This document shows, one piece after another, positions 26,053 to 35,540 of a stretch of 64,000 bases of DNA. The stretch is from the NCBI RefSeq assembly GCF_003351025.1, contig NZ_QPCG01000003.1, positions 67,074 through 131,073 of the forward strand. The letters are read 5' to 3'. The translations under genes and the position numbers were made by a program. A model generated the notes under the pieces. That model searched no databases. It was not told where the DNA came from and saw only the letters and a list, made by a program, of their open reading frames with translations. Within the stretch, counting starts at the first letter, position 1; each line of letters starts with the position of its first letter. Source of the DNA: Mucilaginibacter endophyticus. Lineage in GTDB: Bacteria; Bacteroidota; Bacteroidia; Sphingobacteriales; Sphingobacteriaceae.

Positions 26053-27576
26053 ATGCCCCAAAACAACTTTAAGGAATGCCGCCTAAATTGTCTAACTTGC
26101 GGCATATTCCTGCTTAAATTCGAAGCCGTGTATACAACGATCGCTTGTGCCTTACTGGCTGTGCTGCTACTGAACGGCTGGCTGATGTATTTCCAGCTGA
26201 AGAAACGGCGGGAAGACAGTTCGGCCGATTATAAATGGCTCTTCGATGGCATCCCGACGCCGATGTATATCTACGACGATCAGACTTTTGGCTTCCTGGC
26301 GGTCAATGATGCGGCTGTCGAGCAGTATGGCTATACCAGGGAAGAGTTTTTGCAGCTGAAAATCACCGATATCCGCCCTAAGGAGGAGATCCCTGCACTG
26401 CTCAAATTTCATGAAGACCCACCGGAAGGCCATGTCAATGCGGGCCGCTGGCTGCATATGAACAAGTCAGGACAACGGTTTTTCGTTAGCGTTTATACAC
26501 ATTTTACACTATTTGAGGGTAAGGGTGCCCGACAGGCACTTATTGTCAATATTGATGAAAAAATGCGCGCAGAGCAGATCGTTAGTGAAAAATCCGCTGA
26601 ACTGGAACATATGCTCGATAGCATCACGGATGGCTTCTATGCGCTGAACAGCCGCTGGGAGGTCACTTTCATTAATAAAGCAGCAGAACAGGCTTTGTCC
26701 TGTACCAGGGAAAAGGTTATCGGCAAAAACCTGTGGGATTTTTTTCCCCGCTCCCGCGAAGGACGTTTTTACGAGGAATATCAGCGGGCCATGCTTGAAA
26801 GGGTCAGCGTTCATTTCGAGGAAATTTATGCCCCGCTTGGTGTCTGGGGCTCGATGAACGTTTATCCGACAAATGATGGCATAGCGGTTTATTTCGTGGA
26901 TATAACAAAACAAAAGAAGATTCAGGAAAAGATATATAACGACGGGCAGAATCTTCGCGCAATCATCAACAACACCCGTGATCTGATCTGGTCAGTAGAC
27001 CGGGAGTTCAAAATCATCACCGGTAATCAGGCTTTTTGGGAGCGGGTAAAAAAATTGACCGGTAAAAACGAGGATGAGGTCACCAATGCCGATTTTAAGC
27101 AGGAAAAGGTGAATTTCTTTTTTGAAAGCTTTGAGCGTTCATTCAAAGGTGATGCCTTCAGTATCGTCAGACAGCGAGAGTTCAACGGCAGACAGATTTA
27201 TGAACAGTTGAATTTTAATCCGATCCGCGACCTGCATAACGAGGTTATCGGCGTAAATTGCTTCCTGCGTGACATCACCGAATCGCAGGAATACCTGCAT
27301 AAAACTGAAGACCAGAACAAGCGCCTTCGCGAGATCGCCTGGATCCAATCTCATCACGTGCGTGCTCCGCTGGCCCGCATCCTTGGCCTGGCCCAGCTTT
27401 GTGAACTGGAAGATTCACCGAATGCCCAAATCATCCCTATGCTGAAGCAATCGGCGGACGAACTGGATCAGATGATCATGGAAATCACCATGTTAACATC
27501 TGCCTTTATGGATCACGGTGAAAACGCCAGGGCCGCTCTACCTGGTCAGATAATTCGCGAAAATCAACAACAATAA
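26053..27576 (+). CDS. Membrane PAS protein with histidine phosphotransfer helix but no ATPase domain
   Basis: 507 residues: one membrane segment (~26-50), three PAS domains (about 60-170, 180-290, 300-410) and a DHp-like helix SHHVRAPLARILGLAQL with the phosphoacceptor His at ~434. The protein ends ~70 residues later, without the catalytic GHKL domain of a histidine kinase. It might accept phosphate from another kinase or be a truncated kinase. A GTG at 26128 is an alternative start. Convergent with the response regulator gene at 28054-28413. Confidence 0.85.
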   Translation: MPQNNFKECRLNCLTCGIFLLKFEAVYTTIACALLAVLLLNGWLMYFQLKKRREDSSADYKWLFDGIPTPMYIYDDQTFGFLAVNDAAVEQYGYTREEFLQLKITDIRPKEEIPALLKFHEDPPEGHVNAGRWLHMNKSGQRFFVSVYTHFTLFEGKGARQALIVNIDEKMRAEQIVSEKSAELEHMLDSITDGFYALNSRWEVTFINKAAEQALSCTREKVIGKNLWDFFPRSREGRFYEEYQRAMLERVSVHFEEIYAPLGVWGSMNVYPTNDGIAVYFVDITKQKKIQEKIYNDGQNLRAIINNTRDLIWSVDREFKIITGNQAFWERVKKLTGKNEDEVTNADFKQEKVNFFFESFERSFKGDAFSIVRQREFNGRQIYEQLNFNPIRDLHNEVIGVNCFLRDITESQEYLHKTEDQNKRLREIAWIQSHHVRAPLARILGLAQLCELEDSPNAQIIPMLKQSADELDQMIMEITMLTSAFMDHGENARAALPGQIIRENQQQ

Positions 27577-27606
27577 AGTACGGTCAGGCCCTGGCCTCAT
27601 TGTAAT

Positions 27607-28038
27607 TTACCTGTTGGTTTTGATCTTTACAGCGGCCATTTGCAGTATTTGAAAGGATGCCATTTCCACGCTTTCAATATTCGGCATATAAAATATAATA
27701 GCGAGGTCCCGGAGCGCGGGTTCGCTTTTTTGACAAATGATCGCGTCAAAGGCATCTTCCACTAAACCGACAAGGCCGTGACAGCTTTCCTTAGAAATCG
27801 TGACGTCAAGAAGCGCATAGATGATCTCCATGCGTGATATTTGCTTCTCGGCATCAGCGATAGTTTCAGCTATAGCCGCATGCAGATCATGAAAATGAAC
27901 TTCGTTAAGTATCAGCGGCAGCTTAGAGACCAGGTGGGCTTTAGCAGCATAGATCCAGTCCAGGTGATGAACAAAGAATTCTTTGAGTCTTGCTGGACCT
28001 AATTTTATAGATATTGGGCGTTAATCGCGGTTTTCCAT
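27607..28038 (-). pseudogene. DUF892 (YciE/YciF-like) ferritin-like protein with early stop
   Basis: The frame reads MENRD, then TAA at 28021-28023, then RPISIKLGPARLKEFF, which matches the DUF892 four-helix fold (FVHHLDWIYAAKAHLVSKLP, LHAAIAETIADAEKQISRME). About 144 codons in all. A single CAA-to-TAA change explains the stop. Without it there is no ATG/GTG/TTG before the conserved core until 27831, so translation would lose more than half of the domain. It follows the response regulator by 15 bases and would be cotranscribed with it. Confidence 0.75.
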
Positions 28039-28053
28039 AGCTGCATGTTTGAG

Positions 28054-28413
28054 CTAAGATAGGCATTCCTTCACCTTTCCGATCATATGGGATAAATCAA
28101 AAGGTTTGGAGATCCACCCGTCGGCGCCGCAGTTAGCCGCCAACAGGTCTGTGTCAAGTTCGGCCGATATCAATATTACGGGCGGGTTATGCGGATAAAT
28201 CGCTTTTATCTCCGCGCAGATCTCATCGCCCCGCTTGGGTGATCCCAGGATGCGAATGTCGAGCAGAACTATATCGGGTTTTATGGTATGAATGTGTTGC
28301 GCGGATTCACCGGTATTGGAAAGGATTACATCGAACCCCTCCTCCTGAAAGAGAATATTCAGGATCTCCAGGATATCCTCATCATCATCGATCACTAATA
28401 TTCGTTTCCCCAT
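28054..28413 (-). CDS. Stand-alone CheY-like response regulator
   Basis: 119-residue receiver domain: acidic pocket IDDDEDIL, phosphoacceptor Asp in DIVLLDI (~residue 52), Ser in VILISAE and Lys in WISKPFD. No output domain, so it acts by protein contact. In an operon with the DUF892 gene, convergent with the PAS/DHp protein, which could be its phosphodonor pathway. Confidence 0.92.
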   Translation of the reverse strand: MGKRILVIDDDEDILEILNILFQEEGFDVILSNTGESAQHIHTIKPDIVLLDIRILGSPKRGDEICAEIKAIYPHNPPVILISAELDTDLLAANCGADGWISKPFDLSHMIGKVKECLS

Positions 28414-28632
28414 TTCGTCCGCTGTTGTTTTTGCGATACTTCGCCAAAATCAGCGAAAAATCCTATAATTAAGAAACCAATAAGAAGTTCCTCTTCTGCG
28501 CTAAATATAAAGCAATCAACAACAAATTTGTTTAACTTTTCTTTAAATAAATCAAACAAAAATAAATCAAAATTGCTTTTTTTCACCAAATGCCAATTGC
28601 TTAATTACAACGAAAAATTAGAACACGACAAA

Positions 28633-29487
28633 ATGATCGCCGGGGAAAGATATTTGATCAGGGATTTAGCCACCCTATCAGGCATTAAAGCGCACACGCT
28701 GAGAGTGTGGGAGAAACGTTACCAGATTCTCGAGCCGGCGCGTAGCGCTACCAATATTCGTTACTATTCTGCCAACCAGTTAAAAGATCTTTTAAATATT
28801 AGTTTGCTGATCCGTAATGGCTGGAAGATCTCCAAACTGGCGGAGATGACCGCCGCGGACCGGTCTGCCCTATTGATGAACCGGTTGAACCTTAAGCAGG
28901 ACGAAGGCTTATATGAACAATTCATGCAAAGTCTTACCGCTACGGACGAACAGGCCTTCGAAAAAGCGTATGGCCGGGCTTTAAAGAAAGGGTTTGAATA
29001 TGCCTTTACCTGCATCATCTTTCCATTTTTTGAACAGGTCGGACTAGCCTGGCAGACGGGGGCAATATGTACGGCGCAGGAGCATTTCTTTTCAAGCCTT
29101 GTCCGGCAAAAGCTTGTCGCAGCAACAAACCAAGTAACCCTGATCAAAAACCCGGACGCAAAAAAAGTGCTGCTGCTGCTTCCTGAATTCGAACTTCATG
29201 AACTGGGGCTTCTTTTTTATAATTATGTTTTCAGGGACAGGGGTTATCATACCTTATACCTGGGACAAGGCGTACCTTTAAGCGGAACAGAGGCGGTAAT
29301 ATGCCGGTACCGGCCGAATATCGTAGTTACCGGTTCGATCCTGTCGGGTAAAAATGAGGCTCTGAATGCCTTTGTTCAGCAATTGAGGTCATGGCTTCCT
29401 GAAGCGATCTTTTATGCCGCAGGCTTACATAGTGGCGAACATATGTATAGTGTCCATGAACTTCGCGCCTTGCTGTGTCTGACGTAA
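28633..29487 (+). CDS. MerR/B12-binding regulator, CarH-like photoreceptor candidate
   Basis: 284 residues. MerR HTH at 5-75 (LIRDLATLSGIKAHTLRVWE), helical bundle, then a cobalamin-binding domain. The W-x9-EH motif of adenosylcobalamin light sensors is intact (W140, E150-H151), and ELHELGL supplies the likely lower axial His (H189). Relatives of this type repress genes in the dark and release DNA on light-driven B12 photolysis. The ATG at 28633 is chosen over 28528 because the MerR fold begins there. No carotenoid or photolyase genes are in this window. Confidence 0.88.
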   Translation: MIAGERYLIRDLATLSGIKAHTLRVWEKRYQILEPARSATNIRYYSANQLKDLLNISLLIRNGWKISKLAEMTAADRSALLMNRLNLKQDEGLYEQFMQSLTATDEQAFEKAYGRALKKGFEYAFTCIIFPFFEQVGLAWQTGAICTAQEHFFSSLVRQKLVAATNQVTLIKNPDAKKVLLLLPEFELHELGLLFYNYVFRDRGYHTLYLGQGVPLSGTEAVICRYRPNIVVTGSILSGKNEALNAFVQQLRSWLPEAIFYAAGLHSGEHMYSVHELRALLCLT

Positions 29488-29667
29488 ATTACACTTTAAC
29501 CGAGCAAAATACATATTCACGGGCCGAGCCTTACCAGCGCAGGATTTTTTTCAGATGACCATCATGGGTATGGGCCGGGAACCTTTCTGCCAGCGGCCGG
29601 CCGCGCTTGTAATTAAAGATCCTTTTTTACACAAAAGCCGGTTTGTTTTCGTTTTCTTTGAACAAAC

Positions 29668-30081
29668 ATGAACGACCTGAAACGATTTTTAGATGCGCAG
29701 CAGCGCGATTACGCGACCGCCCTGAACGAGATAAAAATGGGTCATAAGCGCAGCCACTGGATGTGGTACATTTTTCCGCAGATCGAAGGTCTGGGATTCA
29801 GCGATATGGCCAAACGCTACGCGATCAAAGACCTGGCGGAAGCAAGAGAATACCTGTCGCACCCGGTCCTTGGTCAACGCTTAAAAGAGATTTCCGCAGC
29901 GCTTTTGCAAATACAGCATAATAATGCTTCGCTGGTTATGGGCAGACCTGATGATCTCAAACTGCGCTCATCCATGACCCTTTTCGCGTTGGCCGGAGGC
30001 AATGGTTCTGTATTTGACCAAGTCCTGAAAAAATTCTTTGATGGCAACAAAGATCCGGCGACCCTGCAACTGGTCCGCTGA
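29668..30081 (+). CDS. DUF1810 family protein
   Basis: 137 residues, complete: LKRFLDAQQRDYATALNEIK, then the invariant KRSHWMWYIFPQIEGLG, VLGQRLKEIS and DDLKLRSSMTLFAL blocks. Cytoplasmic helical protein of unknown function. Paralog of the 5'-damaged gene at 14689-15092. Confidence 0.9.
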   Translation: MNDLKRFLDAQQRDYATALNEIKMGHKRSHWMWYIFPQIEGLGFSDMAKRYAIKDLAEAREYLSHPVLGQRLKEISAALLQIQHNNASLVMGRPDDLKLRSSMTLFALAGGNGSVFDQVLKKFFDGNKDPATLQLVR

Positions 30082-30118
30082 ATTTGCTTATTGGCTCTAC
30101 GACCAATACGATCGGTAT

Positions 30119-30375
30119 TCAGATCAGACGTCCCAATAAGATCTTTTCGCCCGTCTGGCCAGCTACAAAGCGGCTTACCGCCTTCATGGTCATCACTGAC
30201 TTCGGCATGTTCCGTGCCCACTGAAAGCCGTGCCACATGCCTTCCTGCACAAGGAGTTCGCTTGTAACTTCTGCGTCCTATAACTTCCAAAAGAAACGGG
30301 CCGTTACTTTCAGCAGGTCTCGGGTACCAGTAGTGATCACAGTTGCTGGAATGTCGGTGTAAACTGATTTCAGTA
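30119..30375 (-). pseudogene. Alpha/beta-hydrolase (esterase) C-terminal remnant
   Basis: A minus-strand frame reads IPATVITTGTRDLL, then after an in-frame TAG at 30278-30280 DAEVTSELLVQEGMWHGFQW, then MPKSVMTMKAVSRFVA. This is the C-terminal part of the HSL-type esterase fold with the catalytic Asp (TRD) and His (MWHGF). The N-terminal two thirds, including the Ser elbow, are absent. Decayed gene. Confidence 0.6.
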
Positions 30376-30537
30376 TTACAATTCAAAAACGACAAATAAA
30401 ACCAGGACGAGACATAAACTTTTTTTTCAAAAATTCTTTACATGTCATCCTTGCTAAAGCGGAGAGGAGCCGAGAAGTCGGAGTTAATTCGTTGCCGGCC
30501 GGAAAGGTGCCCGTGTTTCGGCTGAGCAAAAAAACAA

Positions 30538-30843
30538 TTAGCGGTCCATCGGCCAAAATTCTGCAGCAACCACACTGGTTTCATAGCGACGAATACCTTC
30601 GCGATCCAAGGATACTTGGGTACGGATCGAGCCTTTCACATGTACACGTTCGCCAGGCTGAAACTGTTCATCGCACACCTGCATCGGTACCTTTACCCGG
30701 TGGTATTCGTCATGGAAAGTGACCTGCTCTCTCTTTCGTATACGTTCCGGTGTGATAATAGTAAAAATACGAAAGCCACCGGTGACCGTTTCGCTTTCGA
30801 TCTTTCCCACTAATAATACCCGGTTGACGCAACTGCTATCCAT
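30538..30843 (-). CDS. Short SSB-like single-stranded DNA-binding protein
   Basis: 101-residue OB-fold protein (NRVLLVGKIESETV, EYHRVKVPM, ERVHVKGSIRTQ, YETSVVAAEFWPMD) matching the SSB core without the acidic C-terminal tail that recruits repair partners. Probably an accessory SSB rather than the housekeeping one. Divergent from the XRE-PAS regulator. Confidence 0.8.
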   Translation of the reverse strand: MDSSCVNRVLLVGKIESETVTGGFRIFTIITPERIRKREQVTFHDEYHRVKVPMQVCDEQFQPGERVHVKGSIRTQVSLDREGIRRYETSVVAAEFWPMDR

Positions 30844-30891
30844 GCCTTAAAAATAAATGTGTTTTTGGAACTGCCGGGAAAAATCGTACAA

Positions 30892-30910
30892 TTACTATAT
30901 TTTGTAGTAA
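30892..30910. promoter_or_regulatory. Inverted repeat between ssb-like and XRE-PAS genes
   Basis: TTACTA-TATTTTG-TAGTAA, perfect 6-bp arms with a 7-base spacer, 49 bases from the ssb-like start and 48 from the XRE-PAS start. Likely operator for the divergent pair, perhaps bound by the XRE protein itself. Confidence 0.45.
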
Positions 30911-30957
30911 CTATCAGGCGGGGCTCGGTTGTTCCGTCATTTTAAATATTCTGTGTC

Positions 30958-31719
30958 ATGAAAAATACCCATTCCGCCCGTATGCTGTCCGTCGTTCGCG
31001 AGCGCCGCCTTGCGCTCGGCTTTTCGCAGGAATATATGGCCGCCAAACTGGGCATGAAGCAAAATACCTATAGCAAGACGGAACTGGGTTTGAATCAGCT
31101 CTCCATCGACCGTTTATTTTCGATCTGCAATCTGCTGGGCCTGGCCGCTGAAGATTTGCTGGGAGAACGGAAAGATAAGGGTTCGGACTTCAGCAAGTTC
31201 TTCTACCTTAACTCGCAACCCATGTGGCTGTTCGATCCACTGAGTTTAGCCTTCCTGGAGGTGAATCAAGCAGCCGTTCAAAACTATGGCTACAGCTATG
31301 AGGATTTTAAAAAGATGACACTATTAGATATCCGTCCGAAGGAGAAGCGTAACTGGTTGCGCGCCGAGGCTGGCCGGCTTGACCTGCAACGGCCCTATTA
31401 TAACACGAGCTTGCACCAGCACCGGGACGGCACCATTCGCGAGGTTTTGATCAATTGTTATCCTGTCAGCCATGAGCACGGACCTGCTTATCTGGTTCTG
31501 CCCGGGCCTGCCCCGCAAGTACGGGGAGAAGCCAGCCGCTTACAACAGGGGATTTTTGAGCAGGATAAACTGCGTAATGCAGGGAACGGCCGTAGCCGTT
31601 CGCAATTCGCCGAGCTCCGATTTCTTACGGGGCAACTGGACGGCAGTCTGCCCGCAGCGGTTCAGGAAACACTGGTCGCCGAAATAAAGGTCTTATTAGC
31701 GCAGCTGAAAGCTGAGTAA
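30958..31719 (+). CDS. XRE helix-turn-helix protein with PAS domain
   Basis: 253 residues. HTH_3 domain at 8-65 (LGFSQEYMAAKLGMKQNTYSK), PAS domain at ~80-190 (PMWLFDPLSLAFLEVNQAAV, YGYSYEDFKKMTLLDIRPKE) and a helical tail. A one-component sensor-regulator; the ligand is unknown. The PAS domain is very similar to the first PAS of the membrane protein at 26053, including the DIRPKE motif. Divergent from the ssb-like gene. Confidence 0.85.
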   Translation: MKNTHSARMLSVVRERRLALGFSQEYMAAKLGMKQNTYSKTELGLNQLSIDRLFSICNLLGLAAEDLLGERKDKGSDFSKFFYLNSQPMWLFDPLSLAFLEVNQAAVQNYGYSYEDFKKMTLLDIRPKEKRNWLRAEAGRLDLQRPYYNTSLHQHRDGTIREVLINCYPVSHEHGPAYLVLPGPAPQVRGEASRLQQGIFEQDKLRNAGNGRSRSQFAELRFLTGQLDGSLPAAVQETLVAEIKVLLAQLKAE

Positions 31720-32176
31720 GTCCCGAAAACCTATATTTTCACCACCTTAGCGAAACGAAATGGCGCAGAAATAGCCCCGGACCTGGTAGCCGCAATGTAT
31801 GAACATTCGATCAGCAATACTTTTAAGCGTCCTAATGATTTCTTCGGCGGGCATAACTATTTCACACTTATCCGATAGCGATCTTTGTACATTAACAAAC
31901 TGATGACAAGCAACGTTTCTTGCATTTTGAAGCGTCAACTTCGGCAAAATGGACAAAGATATTTCTATTATAATTTATAAAATGTAGCATCAAAAAAAAC
32001 AGGTCTCTAGCAAACAAATAACAAACTTATGCCACAATTTAAGTCAGCATATTCCGCATCGAACAATGATCGGATTTACAATAAATTGCGCCCTGATCAG
32101 CGAGATCTGCGCGAGAACAAAATTAAATGCAGCTTATAAAATAACTGCGATAAAGAGCTTTGTTGACATCGCAGGT
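31720..32176. other. Intergenic region
   Basis: No supported gene. A 69-codon minus frame at 31747-31956 (DKCEIVMPAEEIIRTLKS core) has some protein-like character but no family or ribosome binding site. Confidence 0.35.
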
Positions 32177-34534
32177 TTATCGTTTAAGGATCCTTACATC
32201 GGAGATCGGGGCGGTTGCAAAGCCATCAGCGGCTACGAATTCCACCAGATAATGTTCATCGTTACCTGCCAAAGCAGCGGGGAGCGGATATTCTATACTC
32301 CTGGCAATGCCGGCTGCTGTACCTTCGGTTTTAACCTGCCCTACTTTGTTCTTATTGACCAGAATATCGAATGAACGTGTTTCCGCTGTTGTAAAATAGG
32401 CGATCCTGAGATATTTTGCTTCGGCGGTATGGCGAAGGCGATAACTGAAATAGCCCGTTGCAGATCTGAAGTGGACATTATTCAGGCTCCCTGTCTGCGA
32501 ATCTTTGGATTCAATTTTATGGTCATTTTCGGGCTGCTGTTCTCCGGGTGATACCCGGTCGATGGTCCTGGGTGCAAGTTTGATATAGTTTTCATCGAGC
32601 GCGGCAAAGGAAGACTCTAATTTTGCCAGGTTGGCCCTGGAGGTTACCGGCCAGTATAACATATATCGGGTATCATGTACCGCATAAAATGGAATCAGTT
32701 TCTGTTGCCTGACCTGACCGTTGATCTCTGCATTCAACGCATAACCGAGGCTATCCCCTTTGATGCGACGCAAGGCATTCGCCGGGTTGCCGTCGCTGCT
32801 TATCCATACTGGTGACTTCACAAGCGGATACATCGGCCCCCCTGCGATATGTGCCCAGCGGCTGCCATCAGCGAATAAACCCGGAGTGCTGCCGCTGTCT
32901 GTCGGTGCAGCCAATACGATCGGACCGTGAATGAAGGACACCCATTGAGACTGGTCCGGTAGGCGTTCGGCATAATCCTTCATAGGAAGCGAAACCTGTA
33001 TTTGATCACCAGCCTTCCAGTTACGCCGAACTCGGGCGTAGCCGTTTGCCGATAACACCGCCGGAATTATTTTCCCGTTTACCTTGATCACGTACCCTTC
33101 GGGCTTTACCCAATCCGGTTTACGGATATTAAGCGCAAATTCACTGCCCGGCGTTTTCGTGATCCTGAAATGGCTTTCTTCCTTTTGGGTGAATTGATTA
33201 TCCTGAATCATCGCAAAACCCTTTTCCTTCCAGGTCAATACCGAAGGGATAAATAAGTTAATGTAGACATCATTCGCCTGATGGGTATAGATCAGTTCGC
33301 CGTATTTGCCATGATTCTCCATGCCAGTACCGACACAACACCAGAAGCTCTCCTGTGGTGTGGAGTAAACCCGGTAATGCTGTGGGTGGATGGGCGTAAA
33401 GTAGACAAACCCGCCTTTAGTCGGGTGCTGGGAAGATAAAATATGGTTGTAGAGCAGGCGCTCATAAAAGGCGATCTGTTCCGGTCGCTGGTCCTGCAAA
33501 AACACCATTTTACTCAGCTTCAGCATATTGTTGCTATTACATGTCTCCGGCCCCTGCTCTGATTCGAGCATCGATTCAAAATTATCAGCCGGATTGAAGT
33601 GTTCCGCGACACTATTGCCGCCGATGGATATACTCCGGTTTTTGACTACTGTCTGCCAGAAAAAGCGGGCGGCGTTTCCCATGGCCGTATCATTCGATAA
33701 TTCCGCGATCCGTTCAAAACCGATCACTTTTGGGATCTGGGTGTTGGCGTGCAAGCCGGTTAGGCGGTCCTCGCGTTGTTCAAGGGGCAACAAGATACGG
33801 TTATGGGAAAACCGTCTGGCAAGCCTGAGGTATTTTTTGTCGCCGGTGATAGCGTAGGCATCAGCAATTACCTCGTTCATTCCGCCATGTTCCATGTTGA
33901 GCATAGTTTGCATCTGGGTATCACTTAAGCCGGCGGTTTCGTCTGCGGCCCAATCTGTCAGCCGGATAAACACGGATTTTGCCTGCTGATTACCTGCCAG
34001 CAGGTAGGCGTCCCGCAAACCGGCAAACAGTTTATGCAGGTTGTACCAGGGCACCCATTCTTTATTGAACTCCGAAAAGTCGCCATTTTTGAATAGAGCC
34101 CACATCGCCTTACTGTTAGGGACACCGCCGACGTAACCATTCCCATTCGCCTGCTGGCAGCGCGCCAGTTCGCCGACCATATAGTCGAGCCGCCTTTTAC
34201 ATTCAGCCGAACCCGCCGAGGCATACATCTGCGCAAGCGCGGTAAGGTAGTGACCTGCTGTATGGCCGTCCAGTCCGCTGTTTTCCCAGTTCCCATAACT
34301 TTGGGCCTTAGGCTTCAGACCTGCCTCGCGAAGGTAAGGCGCAAGCAACCTGTCCTGGTCAAGGGCGAGTATATATTTAAGATCGGTCTGCTGTGCCAGG
34401 AGAAAAGGGCTGTTCAATAAGCGGACTTCGTTCAGGGGGAAAACTGAAGGCCCCGCCTTTTGGCCAAAAACGCTTCCGGTACTACCAAGGCAGATTAATG
34501 CGTATGCCAAACTGCATAATAATGGTTTCTGCAT
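32177..34534 (-). CDS. GH127-type beta-L-arabinofuranosidase (DUF1680)
   Basis: 785-residue exported glycoside hydrolase: signal peptide 1-25, an (alpha/alpha)6 barrel with WYNLHKLFAGLRDAY and GPETCNSNNMLKL, the zinc/nucleophile cysteines in FWCCVGTGMENHGKYGE, and two beta-sandwich domains including the DUF4986-type C-terminus. Relatives cleave beta-L-arabinofuranosyl linkages in plant glycoproteins and pectin. Faces away from the susCD locus, separated by 1 kb, but probably belongs to the same carbohydrate utilisation function. Confidence 0.93.
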   Translation of the reverse strand: MQKPLLCSLAYALICLGSTGSVFGQKAGPSVFPLNEVRLLNSPFLLAQQTDLKYILALDQDRLLAPYLREAGLKPKAQSYGNWENSGLDGHTAGHYLTALAQMYASAGSAECKRRLDYMVGELARCQQANGNGYVGGVPNSKAMWALFKNGDFSEFNKEWVPWYNLHKLFAGLRDAYLLAGNQQAKSVFIRLTDWAADETAGLSDTQMQTMLNMEHGGMNEVIADAYAITGDKKYLRLARRFSHNRILLPLEQREDRLTGLHANTQIPKVIGFERIAELSNDTAMGNAARFFWQTVVKNRSISIGGNSVAEHFNPADNFESMLESEQGPETCNSNNMLKLSKMVFLQDQRPEQIAFYERLLYNHILSSQHPTKGGFVYFTPIHPQHYRVYSTPQESFWCCVGTGMENHGKYGELIYTHQANDVYINLFIPSVLTWKEKGFAMIQDNQFTQKEESHFRITKTPGSEFALNIRKPDWVKPEGYVIKVNGKIIPAVLSANGYARVRRNWKAGDQIQVSLPMKDYAERLPDQSQWVSFIHGPIVLAAPTDSGSTPGLFADGSRWAHIAGGPMYPLVKSPVWISSDGNPANALRRIKGDSLGYALNAEINGQVRQQKLIPFYAVHDTRYMLYWPVTSRANLAKLESSFAALDENYIKLAPRTIDRVSPGEQQPENDHKIESKDSQTGSLNNVHFRSATGYFSYRLRHTAEAKYLRIAYFTTAETRSFDILVNKNKVGQVKTEGTAAGIARSIEYPLPAALAGNDEHYLVEFVAADGFATAPISDVRILKR

Positions 34535-35540
34535 TTATAAGTTTATATAATTAAAGTTTAATTGACTCGTATTTCTTATCATTACCCTGTAGGATACCCA
34601 AATAATTCCTATTCATTGAGCGGCAAATCATAATACTGGCAATCCTATGTTTTTTTGCAGTCGCAAAATTACTCCGCAAATCATGCGGCAAATACAACAT
34701 AATCCGTCAATCTTACAATTTTTGTCCAGATGATACAATTATGTTCATTCAAGCTTTTCTGTTAAGCAAAAGCTACCATTAATAGCGATACCATCACCCG
34801 AAAAAGCTATAGTCGCCCAGCTTTGTAATGGATAACCCCGCGAACAGGATTGTAAACAATGAGCAGCTACGACAACTGATGAAATCTTACTTTGACTCGT
34901 CCGTCGTGAAAGAACTTCATTTTTAACGCTTACATCCTAACGGATAAATTGGTTTCGATAGCCAGTGAATTGCGTAGTATTTACGCACAACACAATTAAT
35001 TAAAGGACCACTATTCTCTTGGTGTTCCTTTTGGTGTTAATAATAAATATTTCATAGGCTATAGATTTAATACATTGAAATTTTCACCTTAATTAGACCT
35101 TATTACATTTAAATACAAACTCAAGTATGCCAATTCGACTTACCCGGTAAATTCACTGAAAGCCACGTTAAATCTTAATTATTAATTGTAGCATGATTTC
35201 AAACATTGCAAGTAATTAAAAATGTTTAGGTGTTATTGATAAGTCAATCCCACTAAGAGAAACGGCATTTTAATTACAAATTTCCTCTTATTGGTTTAAT
35301 GCACTCAATAGGTCATCAGGGATTTAGTGGTAAACCGGTAGCTCCATTTGCTTCAGTAGATGTAGACATATATCGAAATAATTAAGTATCCTTTGTGTGA
35401 TAAATTGTGGCTTATATAAAATGATCGCTTTGGGAAAGTAATGGATTCTGGAAGGGTAAAATTCCTTTAAGCTTAATATTTAGTTAACAATTGTTTCAGA
35501 AATTGATATTATGGTTTAGATTTGTTATTCGACATTATCA
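34535..35540. other. AT-rich intergenic region
   Basis: One kilobase without a supported gene, unusually long for this window. A 32-codon frame MDNPANRIVNNEQLRQLMKS (34828-34926) may be a truncated gene start. The rest is AT-rich and holds the divergent promoters of GH127 and the ECF sigma gene; no clear motif. Confidence 0.4.

Noticed and set aside
29531..29626. Short minus-strand frame (KRGRPLAERFPAHTHDGHL) before the DUF1810 gene
   Set aside because: About 31 codons without start and with no family I can name; could be a remnant but is unsupported.
29874..30395. 173-codon minus-strand frame opposite the DUF1810 gene
   Set aside because: It runs antisense through a conserved gene and the neighbouring esterase remnant is in another frame; a shadow frame.
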